From the NCBI RefSeq assembly GCF_036421915.1, contig NZ_JAZGOM010000002.1: 64,000 bases of DNA; one strand, given 5' to 3'. Under the pieces are notes generated by a model, which saw only the letters and a list, made by a program, of their open reading frames with translations, had not been told where the DNA came from and made no database searches. Positions 7,525 to 14,850 of this stretch are shown here, one piece after another. The position numbers and the translations under genes are program-made. Each line of letters starts with the position of its first letter. Within the stretch, counting starts at the first letter, position 1. This DNA comes from Georgenia_A wangjunii (lineage in GTDB: Bacteria; Actinomycetota; Actinomycetes; Actinomycetales; Actinomycetaceae).

Positions 7525-9912
7525 TCAGAAGGGCGGGTCACCGACGTCCCAGAGGATGGGTTCGTACCTCGGTCGTCGAGCGGTCGTGGTCCGTCTCGGC
7601 GACGTCGGTCCGCTGCTGTCCGGCCGGGTCGTCCCCTTGGCCGGCGGTCGCGCCGTCGACGCGTTCGTGGGTGGAGCTGTCCCTCGAGCCGCGGGCCGAG
7701 CTATCCCGCTGGTTGCGCGCAGTTCCGTCCCCTCGGTCCCGGGCGGAGATGTCGCACCGGCCGCGGGCAGTCTCGTCTCCTGGGCCGCCGGCGGAGATGT
7801 CGCACCGGCCGCGGGCAGTCTTGTCTCCTGGGCCGCCGGCGGAGCAGTCCCCACGATCGAGGGCAATGCTCTCCCCTCGGCCGTGGGCAGAGGTGTCCCC
7901 ACGATCGAGGGCAAAGCTTTCCCCTCGGCCGTGCGCAGAGCTGTCCCCTCCGTGGAGGATGTCGATGGCCGCGACGTCGAGGGCGAGGAGGTAGCGGCGC
8001 AGCCGGGCCGTGGAGGCGTGAGCCCGTCGGGTTCTCCCGTGGTCACCCGGCGTAAGCGTTTCGGCGGTCTCTCGTGGGTGGTGGTGTCGATGTGGGTGCC
8101 GTGGCGGTCGTAGAAGGCGTGGCCGCCGGGCAGGGTGGTGATGCGGATGTGGTCGGCGTGGACGCGGTGGTGGTGGTAGCTGCACAGCGTGAGGCCGTTG
8201 TCGATGTAGGTGTTGCCCCCTTTGGACCACCAGGTGATGTGGTGGACCTCGCACCACGAGGCCCGCAGGGTGCAGCCGGGCCAGCGGCAGTGCCGGTCGC
8301 GGGCGGTGACGGCGCGGCGGAGCTCGCGGGTGTAGTGCCGCTGCGTCTGCCCCACGTCGATCGGGACGCCGTTCGCGTCGAGGACGATGCGGGTCATCTC
8401 GCAGTCGCACATGATCCGCGCGAGCTCGGTCAGCGGGACGATCGAGCCGTCCTCGAGGACGGCGGGTGCGCCGTCGGGAAGGGCGGGCAGCGGGCCGAGG
8501 GGCGGGAGCCGCCACGTCCCGTCGGTCGACGCGCCGCCCGCGCCACCTGTCGTTCCGTCGCCGTGGCTGTCGCGGTTGCCGGCGCAGCCGCTGTCCCGGT
8601 CCGCGTCACCGCCAGGGCCGTGCCCGCCCGCGTGAGCGTTCGCGCTCACCGGGCCCGCGGTACCCCTCCCACGCGCGGTTCCCATCCCGCCCACGTCACC
8701 ATCAGCGCCCGCAGCGCCCGCAGCGCCCACGCCGTTCGCAGCGCCCGCGAGGGCGCCGGTCTCGTCGGGGCGGGGCCGGTAGAAGGAGTGCCCGGGCTCG
8801 CCCGGCCCTGGCGGCGGGGTCGCAAGAACCTGGTCGAGGTCGGCGCGGTGGCGGACGACGTCGGCCCAGGTGTCCTCGGTGACGAGCAGGGCCAGGTGGG
8901 GGCGGATCTGGGCGCCGTTGCGGTCGGCGCCGACCTGCAAGACGCGGGCGGCCACAGTCCCAAGGGCGTCGGCGCGGCGCTGCTCGCGGGTGCGGGTGTC
9001 GTCCTTGGCCGGTGTGCCGACGATCGCGTCGATCGCGGTATAGACCATCGTGCCGTCGACGTCGTCGAGGAAGAACTCACCCTTCCTCCCACCGCCCTGG
9101 CGCCGCACCGTGAACGAGCGGCGGGCACGGACGGCGTCAAAGCCGGCCTGCGCAGCCGCAGCATCGATCGCCGCCGCCCGCGTACGAGCCGCCTTGGCGA
9201 GCTCGGGAGCCGGGACGGTGGCGGCGAGGTCGAGGAGCTCGGTGCCCAGGTCCCCGGCCAGGGCGTCCTTGACCTCGGTCGAGGCGTGCTCCCGCAACCG
9301 GGTCAACGTCCGGGCGTGCTCGAGGGTGATCGTGCCGTCCTGGACCGCGTCGGCGACCCCGGGCATCGCGTCCAGGCCCTCGGCCAGGCCGAGCTCCCCG
9401 GCTGCCGCGCCGCGCCCGGTGCCGGTGGTGCGGGAGCGCCAGTCGGTGAAGTCCCGGTCCCGCGAGCTGCCCCACGCCCCGTCCTCCTTGTGCGCCAGGA
9501 GCACCTGCCCCCGGTACACCGTCGCATCGCGGATCACCGCGTCCAGAGAACCGATCACCGACTCTCGTTCGCTCCGGTCCCAGTCTTTGGCCGACCCGCC
9601 CGGCGCGCCCTCCCGCAGCCCCACCAACGCCGCGAGCACCGCCGCCACCAGCTCCGCCGGCGCCCCCGAACCGGTGCGCGGCGTGGTGCCGCCGGTGCCC
9701 GTCGAGGCTGCGTGGGCGGCAGACGGCGCGGCGGTCCCGGCCGGGAAGGCGAGGCCGTGGTCGGCCCGGCGTGCCGGTTGGTCAACCGGCGGCGGCACGA
9801 AGGAGGCTCCCCGACCGGCCCGGAGCCCGGGCTCGGACCCGCAAGGCTCGCCCGGCGCGGTGAGGAGCTCGGTGGACCCGCCCGGCCCGTCGGCTGCCGG
9901 CATCGCGGTCAT
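7525..9912 (-). CDS. DUF222/13E12-family HNH endonuclease with octapeptide-repeat tail
   Basis: A 795-residue member of the DUF222 plus HNH family (the mycobacterial 13E12 repeat family), of uncertain biological role and probably a DNA nuclease. The DUF222 region covers roughly residues 60-350. It is followed by a long Gly/Ala/Asp-rich low-complexity linker, then the HNH domain near residues 540-590 with CRWPGC, CEVHHITWW and YHHHRVH, which are metal and catalytic residues. After the HNH comes a tail of 14 tandem octapeptides, ending in RYEPILWDVGDPPF. The ATG at 9912 is chosen because GGAGG lies eight bases upstream; an in-frame GTG at 9921 is an alternative. A LexA-like palindrome lies 22 bases upstream, suggesting DNA-damage control. 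Confidence 0.88.
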   Translation of the reverse strand: MTAMPAADGPGGSTELLTAPGEPCGSEPGLRAGRGASFVPPPVDQPARRADHGLAFPAGTAAPSAAHAASTGTGGTTPRTGSGAPAELVAAVLAALVGLREGAPGGSAKDWDRSERESVIGSLDAVIRDATVYRGQVLLAHKEDGAWGSSRDRDFTDWRSRTTGTGRGAAAGELGLAEGLDAMPGVADAVQDGTITLEHARTLTRLREHASTEVKDALAGDLGTELLDLAATVPAPELAKAARTRAAAIDAAAAQAGFDAVRARRSFTVRRQGGGRKGEFFLDDVDGTMVYTAIDAIVGTPAKDDTRTREQRRADALGTVAARVLQVGADRNGAQIRPHLALLVTEDTWADVVRHRADLDQVLATPPPGPGEPGHSFYRPRPDETGALAGAANGVGAAGAAGADGDVGGMGTARGRGTAGPVSANAHAGGHGPGGDADRDSGCAGNRDSHGDGTTGGAGGASTDGTWRLPPLGPLPALPDGAPAVLEDGSIVPLTELARIMCDCEMTRIVLDANGVPIDVGQTQRHYTRELRRAVTARDRHCRWPGCTLRASWCEVHHITWWSKGGNTYIDNGLTLCSYHHHRVHADHIRITTLPGGHAFYDRHGTHIDTTTHERPPKRLRRVTTGEPDGLTPPRPGCAATSSPSTSRPSTSSTEGTALRTAEGKALPSIVGTPLPTAEGRALPSIVGTAPPAAQETRLPAAGATSPPAAQETRLPAAGATSPPGTEGTELRATSGIARPAARGTAPPTNASTARPPAKGTTRPDSSGPTSPRRTTTARRPRYEPILWDVGDPPF
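7612..7947 (-). repeat. 14 tandem octapeptide (24-bp) units in the HNH nuclease tail
   Basis: Exactly 14 units of 24 bp encode octapeptides of pattern G/E/A-T-x-x-P-x-x-x, for example GTALRTAE, GKALPSIV, ETRLPAAG and ATSPPAAQ. Higher-order 48-bp duplications are visible: 7745-7792 and 7793-7840 are nearly identical, as are the stretches sharing GTCCCCACGATCGAGGGCAA. The region stays open in several frames on both strands, which creates spurious long open frames there. Confidence 0.9.
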
Positions 9913-9933
9913 CGCCCTCACCTCCGTCCCACC

Positions 9934-9949
9934 TCGAACGCTTGTATGA
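9934..9949 (-). promoter_or_regulatory. LexA/SOS-like box upstream of the DUF222-HNH gene
   Basis: The sequence TCGAACGCTTGTATGA matches 10 of the 12 defined positions of the actinobacterial LexA box TCGAAC-N4-GTTCGA (the two mismatches are in the second half-site). It lies 22 bases upstream of the ATG at 9912, where a promoter would be expected. Several 13E12-family genes in Mycobacterium tuberculosis are known to be SOS-regulated, which makes the match more credible. Confidence 0.55.
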
Positions 9950-10031
9950 AGACTATCCGCGACCACCGACATCGTTCCGCGGCCTGTGCACAGCGAGGGA
10001 GCGGCGCCCGGCACCGCCCGGGTCCCGCCGG

Positions 10032-10037
10032 TAGGGT
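10032..10037 (+). promoter_or_regulatory. -10 hexamer TAGGGT of leaderless rpe promoter
   Basis: TAGGGT ends at 10037, exactly seven bases before the GTG at 10044, placing the predicted transcript start on the start codon. No Shine-Dalgarno is present. Confidence 0.6.
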
Positions 10038-10043
10038 CGAGGC

Positions 10044-10706
10044 GTGTCCATCGCCATCACGCCGAGCATCCTCAACAGCGACTTCTCCGACCTGCGCGGC
10101 GAGCTGCGCAAGATCGCGAACGCGGACATGGCCCATGTCGACGTCATGGACAACCACTTCGTCCCGAACCTCACGCTCGGCCTGCCGGTCGTCGAGCGGA
10201 TCGTCCAGGCGAGCCCCATCCCCGTCGACGCGCACCTCATGATCGAGGACCCGGACCGCTGGGCGATGGCCTACGCCGAGGCCGGCTGCGCCTCGGTCAC
10301 CGTCCACGCCGAGGCGGTCTCCGCGCCCGTCCGGCTGGCCCGCGAGCTGCGCCGCGCCGGCGCGCGCGCCGGTCTCGCGCTCCGCCCGGCGACCCCCGTC
10401 GAGCCCTACCTCGACCTCCTCGCAGAGTTCGACATGATCCTCGTCATGACCGTCGAGCCCGGCTTCGGCGGCCAGTCCTTCATCGACGGGACGCTGCCCA
10501 AGATCGCCCGCGCCCGCCGTGCCATCACCGAGGCCGGGCTCGACGTCTGGCTCCAGGTCGACGGTGGCATCTCCCGGGCGACGATCGAGCGCGCCGCGGA
10601 CGCCGGGGCGAACGTCTTCGTCGCGGGCTCCGCGGTCTACGGTGCGGACGACGCCGCGGCCGAGGTCGACGCCCTCCGCGAGCTGGCGAGCAAGCACCAG
10701 CACTGA
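10044..10706 (+). CDS. rpe: Ribulose-phosphate 3-epimerase
   Basis: Rpe interconverts ribulose 5-phosphate and xylulose 5-phosphate in the pentose phosphate pathway. The 220-residue TIM barrel shows all family signatures: ITPSILNSDF at the start, HVDVMDNHFVPNLTLG, VDAHLMIEDPD, MTVEPGFGGQSFI and VDGGIS, followed by a phosphate-binding AGSAVYG. The catalytic aspartates lie in HVDVMD and QVDGGI. The GTG at 10044 agrees with the family N-terminus and with the exact leaderless spacing from TAGGGT. In many actinobacteria rpe is followed by the riboflavin biosynthesis genes; here an FMN riboswitch follows but the genes behind it are different. Confidence 0.97.
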   Translation: MSIAITPSILNSDFSDLRGELRKIANADMAHVDVMDNHFVPNLTLGLPVVERIVQASPIPVDAHLMIEDPDRWAMAYAEAGCASVTVHAEAVSAPVRLARELRRAGARAGLALRPATPVEPYLDLLAEFDMILVMTVEPGFGGQSFIDGTLPKIARARRAITEAGLDVWLQVDGGISRATIERAADAGANVFVAGSAVYGADDAAAEVDALRELASKHQH

Positions 10707-10854
10707 GCTGGCCCCGGCACCACACCCGGCAGCCCTGCCCTCCTGCGCCGACGCTCGACATCCGTCTGCGGCGATGACCGCAGACGCCCGCGAGCGCCGG
10801 GCAGGTACGCGCACCCGCCGCCCCTCGCCCGCCTCCCGAGCCGGTATGGCACGA

Positions 10855-10866
10855 TTGCACGTGCAA
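10855..10866. promoter_or_regulatory. Perfect 12-bp palindrome next to the FMN riboswitch
   Basis: TTGCACGTGCAA is a perfect palindrome lying four bases before the first base of the riboswitch. It sits where the promoter of the riboswitch transcript must be, so it may be an operator or overlap the transcription start. No regulator can be assigned from the sequence. Confidence 0.35.
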
Positions 10867-10869
10867 GTA

Positions 10870-10999
10870 CGTGCTCCGGGGTCGGTGTAACTCCGAACCG
10901 GCGGTGATAGTCCGCGAGCCGCGCACCAGCAGCACCGGTGCCGGTTGACCTGGTGGAACTCCAGGACCGACGGTCAAAGTCCGGATGGGAGGAAGCACG
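10870..10999 (+). ncRNA. FMN riboswitch (RFN element)
   Basis: The conserved RFN core is present in order: GGGGTCGGTGTAACTCCGAA, ACCGGCGGTGATAGTCCGCG, then after a variable arm GGTTGACCTGGTGGAACTCC, ACCGACGGTCAAAGTCCGGA and TGGGAGGAA. The closing stem P1 is formed by CGTGCT (10870-10875) with AGCACG (10994-10999). FMN binding is expected to switch off the genes downstream. The next genes are an ABC permease and a substrate-binding lipoprotein, pointing to flavin uptake. Confidence 0.95.
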
Positions 11000-11053
11000 G
11001 GCGTCTGCGGCCATGCCGTCGACGCCTACGAGCGCGACCTCGCGCTCGCCTAC

Positions 11054-11075
11054 CCCGGTCACGCGACGGACCGGG
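11054..11075 (+). promoter_or_regulatory. Hairpin covering the ribX ribosome-binding site
   Basis: CCCGGTC (11054-11060) can pair with GACCGGG (11069-11075). The 3' arm overlaps the first bases of the Shine-Dalgarno GGGAGGG (11073-11079) that precedes the ATG at 11084. This is a plausible sequestering stem of the riboswitch expression platform, acting on translation; an alternative antisequester pairing was not worked out. Confidence 0.45.
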
Positions 11076-11083
11076 AGGGACTC

Positions 11084-12349
11084 ATGGCACGACGACGCTC
11101 CGAGCGCGACGCCTCGCTCGCGCGAACCCTGACGCGCCACCGCAGGACCCGCCGGCTCGTCCTGGCCACGCCGGTCGTCCTCGGCCTCGTCGCCCTCCTC
11201 GCGTGGGAGACCGTCTCGCGCACCGGCCTCGTCCCGCCGTTCTTCCTCCCCGCGCCGACCGACGTCGCCGCCCGGCTCCGGCTCGAGATGAGCGAGGGCG
11301 GGCTCGTCGGGTACACCCTCGTCACGCTCGTCGAGGCGCTCCTCGGGAGTGCGCTCGGCGCCGTCATCGCGTTCCCGCTCGGGTACCTCGTGGCGCGCAA
11401 CCGCTGGGCCGCCGCGGGGCTTCAGCCGTACATCGCCGCGTCACAGGCGCTGCCCGCCGTCGCGCTCGCGCCGCTGCTCGTCATCTGGGTCGGGTACGGG
11501 CTCTTCCCGGTCGTGCTCCTGTGCGCCCTCCTCGTCTTCTTCCCGATCCTCCTCGCCACGATCCTGGGCATGCGCACCCTCGACCAGGAGCTCATCGACG
11601 CCGCGCGCATGGACGGCGCGTCCGGCCTGGCGATGCTCCGCCACATCGAGGTGCCCCTCGCCATGCCGAGCCTGCTGACCGGCCTGCGCAACGGCTTCAC
11701 GCTCTCCGTGACGGGCGCGGTCGTGGGGGAGTTCGTCATGGGTGGGGAGGGCCTCGGTCTCGTCCTGTCCGTGCAGAGCGACTCCGCCGACACCACCGGC
11801 CTCTTCTCTACGCTCGTCGTGCTCGCGGTCCTCGCCGTGGGGATGTACTCGCTCCTCCGTCTCGTCGAACGCCTCACCAGCCCCGATCGGCTCCCGCGCC
11901 GTTCCCGCACCCGGGCCGGCGCGCGCCCGGCCGGCCCCGTCGCGAACGGCTCCACCTCGACGCCGGCGCCTCTTTCGTCGTCGCCCGCCGGCGCCACCTC
12001 CGCGCCCGACGACGTCACCCACGAGCGCGACCGCCCCACCTCCGCGCCCGACGACGGCACCCACGAGCGCGACCGCCCCACCTCCGCGCCCGCCGACGTC
12101 CCCCACGAGCGCGACCGCCCCACCTCCGCGCCCGCCGACGTCCCCCACGAGCGCGACCGCCCCACCTCCGCGCCCGACGACGTCACCCACGAGCGCGACC
12201 GCCCCACCTCCGCGCCCGACGACGTCGCCCCCGCCCCCACGCCCGCGGCCGCACACGTCGCGCCCGCGTCCGATGCCCAGCCCGCCACGCAGGACGGCGC
12301 CACGCGCCCGTCCCCGCCCCGCACCCCACCCCGAGGAAGCACCCCATGA
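11084..12349 (+). CDS. ribX: ABC transporter permease, RibX-like (predicted riboflavin uptake), repeat tail
   Basis: A 421-residue inner-membrane permease of the taurine/nitrate/NMT1 group, with about six membrane segments between residues 20 and 265. The EAA loop that docks the ATPase reads ELIDAARMDGASGLAMLRHIEVPLA near residues 167-191 in two parts. After the last membrane segment comes an unusual hydrophilic tail of about 150 residues with 14-residue tandem repeats of type TSAPDDVTHERDRP. Placement behind an FMN riboswitch and coupling (ATGA) to an NMT1-like binding lipoprotein match the RibXY flavin importers described in other bacteria. No ATPase gene is present in the unit, so one must be supplied from elsewhere. 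The ATG at 11084 is chosen for its GGGAGGG; an in-frame ATG at 10985 lies inside the riboswitch. Confidence 0.85.
   Translation: MARRRSERDASLARTLTRHRRTRRLVLATPVVLGLVALLAWETVSRTGLVPPFFLPAPTDVAARLRLEMSEGGLVGYTLVTLVEALLGSALGAVIAFPLGYLVARNRWAAAGLQPYIAASQALPAVALAPLLVIWVGYGLFPVVLLCALLVFFPILLATILGMRTLDQELIDAARMDGASGLAMLRHIEVPLAMPSLLTGLRNGFTLSVTGAVVGEFVMGGEGLGLVLSVQSDSADTTGLFSTLVVLAVLAVGMYSLLRLVERLTSPDRLPRRSRTRAGARPAGPVANGSTSTPAPLSSSPAGATSAPDDVTHERDRPTSAPDDGTHERDRPTSAPADVPHERDRPTSAPADVPHERDRPTSAPDDVTHERDRPTSAPDDVAPAPTPAAAHVAPASDAQPATQDGATRPSPPRTPPRGSTP
11996..12205 (+). repeat. 42-bp tandem repeat, five units plus partial, in the permease tail
   Basis: Five 42-bp units (boundaries at 11996, 12038, 12080, 12122, 12164) and a partial sixth to about 12230 encode TSAPDDVTHERDRP and close variants (DDG, ADVP). 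Units three and four are almost identical. The repeat is strictly in frame and encodes a charged, proline-containing cytoplasmic or extracytoplasmic tail. Confidence 0.9.
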
Positions 12350-13506
12350 TCCCCGTCGACGGCACCCGCCGTACCGCCCCTCTCCTGCCCGCCGTCCCCC
12401 CGCAGCGCCCGGCCGGTCCGCGGACCGGACGTCGCCGGACGGCCCGGGTCCGCGCGACCGCCGCACTGGCCCTCACGGTCGCGAGCGCCCTCGTCCTCGC
12501 GGCCTGCAGCGCGGACCCGGCCGACGACCCGTCGCCCGGCACGGGCACCGGCACCCCGACGACCGACCCCAGCGACGTGACGATCGGCCTCACGTACACC
12601 CCCGACATCCAGTTCGCGCCGTTCTACGTCGCCGAGGAGGCCGGGTACTACGAGGAGGCGGGCGTCGACGTCACCCTGCGCCACCACGGCGCCGCCGAGT
12701 CGCTCTTCGGCGCGCTCGAGGCAGGGGAGGAGGACGTCGTCGTCGCCGGGGGCGACGAGATGCTCCAGGCGCGCGCGGCCGGGGTGCCCGTCGTCAACGT
12801 CGCCACCCTGTACCAGTCCTACCCTGTGGTCCTCATCGTGCCCGAGGACTCCGACATCGAGGTGGCGGCCGACCTAGCCGGACGCAGCGTCGGCATCCCG
12901 GGACCGTTCGGCGAGACGTACTTCGGGCTCCTCGCGCTCCTCGCGGACGCCGGGCTCGCGGAGGACGACGTCGACGTCCAGCACATCGGCTTCACCCAGC
13001 AGGCGGCCCTCGTCGCCGGCCACGTCGACGCCGTCATGGGGTTCGCGAACAACGACGCCGTCCAGTTCGAGCGGGCGGGCCTCGACGTCCGCCTCATCCC
13101 CCTCGCCGCTGACGACGGCGCCGTCCCGCTCGTCGGCATCGGCCTCGGCGCCCACGAAAGGGCACTGGCGGACGACCGCGCCGCCGTCGCCGCCGTCGTC
13201 GAGGCGACGCTGCGCGGGGTGGCAGACATCGTGGCGGACCCCGAGGCCGCGGTCGAGGTCGCCGCTGAGCACATCCCCGGCCTCACCGGTGCGGACCAGC
13301 GAGCCGCCGCGCTCGCCACGCTCGAGGCGACGGTGGCCCTGTACACGGCGGACGGTCCAGGGGACGACGACGGCGCAGCCTCCCCGGGCGCGGTCGACCT
13401 CGCGACGTGGTCGGCGATGGCGGAGTTCATGGAGGCGCGCGGGCTCCTCGGTGGCCCCGTCGACGTCGACGAGGCCGTCACGGCGGACCTCCTTCCGCCA
13501 GCCTGA
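12346..13506 (+). CDS. ribY: NMT1/THI5-like substrate-binding lipoprotein, RibY-like
   Basis: A 386-residue extracytoplasmic solute-binding lipoprotein. A long basic n-region (residues 1-35) leads into a hydrophobic stretch and the lipobox LVLAAC with Cys54. A Thr/Pro/Gly linker follows, then an NMT1-type periplasmic-binding fold beginning VTIGLTYTPDIQFAPFYVAEEAGYY, typical of proteins that bind aromatic vitamins or precursors. Start ATG at 12346 overlaps the permease stop. NMT1 domains are often assigned to thiamine precursors, but the FMN riboswitch upstream argues for riboflavin. It ends 116 bases before hisE. Confidence 0.85.
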   Translation: MIPVDGTRRTAPLLPAVPPQRPAGPRTGRRRTARVRATAALALTVASALVLAACSADPADDPSPGTGTGTPTTDPSDVTIGLTYTPDIQFAPFYVAEEAGYYEEAGVDVTLRHHGAAESLFGALEAGEEDVVVAGGDEMLQARAAGVPVVNVATLYQSYPVVLIVPEDSDIEVAADLAGRSVGIPGPFGETYFGLLALLADAGLAEDDVDVQHIGFTQQAALVAGHVDAVMGFANNDAVQFERAGLDVRLIPLAADDGAVPLVGIGLGAHERALADDRAAVAAVVEATLRGVADIVADPEAAVEVAAEHIPGLTGADQRAAALATLEATVALYTADGPGDDDGAASPGAVDLATWSAMAEFMEARGLLGGPVDVDEAVTADLLPPA

Positions 13507-13610
13507 CCACGTGGGGCGGCTCGGCCGCGGTGCCCCTCCGGCGCGCCCACGAGGCCCCTCCTCCGCGCCCACCCCGCGGAGGGCGCGCGCACGGCCCGAT
13601 CCCGACCAAC

Positions 13611-13616
13611 TACCCT
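13611..13616 (+). promoter_or_regulatory. -10 hexamer TACCCT of leaderless hisE promoter
   Basis: TACCCT ends at 13616, exactly seven bases before the GTG at 13623. There is no Shine-Dalgarno. The spacing defines the start of hisE over in-frame upstream alternatives. Confidence 0.6.
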
Positions 13617-13622
13617 GGCAGC

Positions 13623-13886
13623 GTGAAGACCTTCGACGACCTCTTCGCCGAGCTGGCGGACAAGGCAGCGACCCGCCCGGCGGGTTCCGGAACCGTGGCC
13701 CAGCTGGACGCCGGGATCCATGCCATCGGCAAGAAGGTCGTCGAGGAGGCCGCCGAGGTCTGGATGGCGGCCGAGCACGAGAGCGACGAGGCGGCGGCCG
13801 AGGAGATCTCGCAGCTGCTCTACCACGTCCAGGTCATGATGATCGCCCGGGGCCTCACCCTCGAGGACGTCTACAAGCACCTCTGA
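13623..13886 (+). CDS. hisE: Phosphoribosyl-ATP pyrophosphatase
   Basis: HisE hydrolyses phosphoribosyl-ATP to phosphoribosyl-AMP, the second step of histidine synthesis. The 87-residue all-helical MazG-like protein has the family start KTFDDLFAELADKA and the metal-binding helix KKVVEEAAEVWMAA, followed by EEISQLLYHVQVMM. An in-frame extension to 13407 exists but runs through the intergenic region and lacks family similarity; GTG 13623 fits both family length and leaderless spacing. hisG follows 118 bases later, as in mycobacteria and many actinobacteria. Confidence 0.94.
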   Translation: MKTFDDLFAELADKAATRPAGSGTVAQLDAGIHAIGKKVVEEAAEVWMAAEHESDEAAAEEISQLLYHVQVMMIARGLTLEDVYKHL

Positions 13887-14004
13887 GCGCCTGCGCCGCG
13901 AGCGCCGGCAACGACGCTCTCCCGCACCACAGGCGCCGGCATCACCGGCGCCCCGCACCACCTGCGCCCTCCCCGCCACCGCCCGCCGACCCCGGAGACC
14001 ACAC

Positions 14005-14850
14005 GTGCTTCGCATCGCCGTCCCGAACAAGGGATCCCTGTCCGACCCCGCCTCCCAGATGCTCGCCGAGGCCGGCTACCGGCAGCGCCGCGACTCCCGC
14101 GAGCTCGTGCTCCCGGACCCGAAGAACGACGTCGAGTTCTTCTTCCTGCGCCCCCGCGACATCGCCGTCTACGTCGGGTCCGGGACGGTCGACGTCGGCA
14201 TCACCGGCCGCGACCTCCTCCTCGACTCGGGTGTCGCCGCCGTCGAGCACCGCTCGCTCGGCTTCGCCCGCTCGACGTTCCGCTTCGCGGCGCCCGGCGG
14301 TGTCATCACCGACCTGTCCCAGGTGCAGGGCAAGCGCGTCGCGACGAGCTACGACGTCCTCGTCGGCCGCTATCTCGCGGACCGTGGGATCGACGCGGAG
14401 GTCGTCCACCTCGACGGCGCCGTCGAGTCCTCGGTCCGGCTCGGGATCGCCGACCTCGTCGCCGACGTCGTCGAGACCGGCACGACGCTGCGCGCGGCGG
14501 GTCTCGAGGTCTTCGGCGACCCGATCCTGCACTCCGAGGCGGTGCTCATCAAGCCCGCCGACAGCGGGGAGAGCGCTGGCCTCACGGTCCTCGACCGCCG
14601 CCTCCAGGGCGTTCTCGTCGCCCGCCAGTACGTCCTCATGGACTACGACGTCCACGTCGACAACGTCGAGCGCGCGGTCGCGATCACGCCGGGCCTCAAG
14701 TCCCCGACGGTCTCCCCGCTCCACGACGGCGAGTGGGTCGCCGTGCGCTCGATGGTGCTGCGGCAGGACACGAACCGGGTCATGGACGAGCTGTACGACG
14801 TCGGCGCCCGCGCGATCATCGTGACGACGATCCACGCCTCGCGCCTATGA
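14005..14850 (+). CDS. hisG: ATP phosphoribosyltransferase (long form)
   Basis: HisG condenses ATP and phosphoribosyl pyrophosphate in the first, feedback-inhibited step of histidine synthesis. At 281 residues it is the long form with a C-terminal regulatory domain (from about residue 205) that binds histidine, so no HisZ partner is needed. The N-terminus LRIAVPNKGSLSDPASQMLAEAGY and the PRPP loop DLVADVVETGTTLRAAGL are canonical. The GTG at 14005 follows GGAGA by seven bases. Its stop overlaps the next ATG in ATGA. Confidence 0.96.
   Translation: MLRIAVPNKGSLSDPASQMLAEAGYRQRRDSRELVLPDPKNDVEFFFLRPRDIAVYVGSGTVDVGITGRDLLLDSGVAAVEHRSLGFARSTFRFAAPGGVITDLSQVQGKRVATSYDVLVGRYLADRGIDAEVVHLDGAVESSVRLGIADLVADVVETGTTLRAAGLEVFGDPILHSEAVLIKPADSGESAGLTVLDRRLQGVLVARQYVLMDYDVHVDNVERAVAITPGLKSPTVSPLHDGEWVAVRSMVLRQDTNRVMDELYDVGARAIIVTTIHASRL

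Noticed and set aside
7538..8515. Alternative frames through the HNH nuclease tail
   Set aside because: 24-bp repeats keep several frames open. Only the frame continuing from DUF222 and HNH carries motifs.
10985..11083. Upstream ATG at 10985 as start of ribX
   Set aside because: It lies inside the FMN riboswitch core and has no ribosome-binding site; ATG 11084 has GGGAGGG.
11996..12232. CRISPR-like array in the ribX gene
   Set aside because: Units are contiguous with no unique spacers and encode an in-frame peptide repeat.
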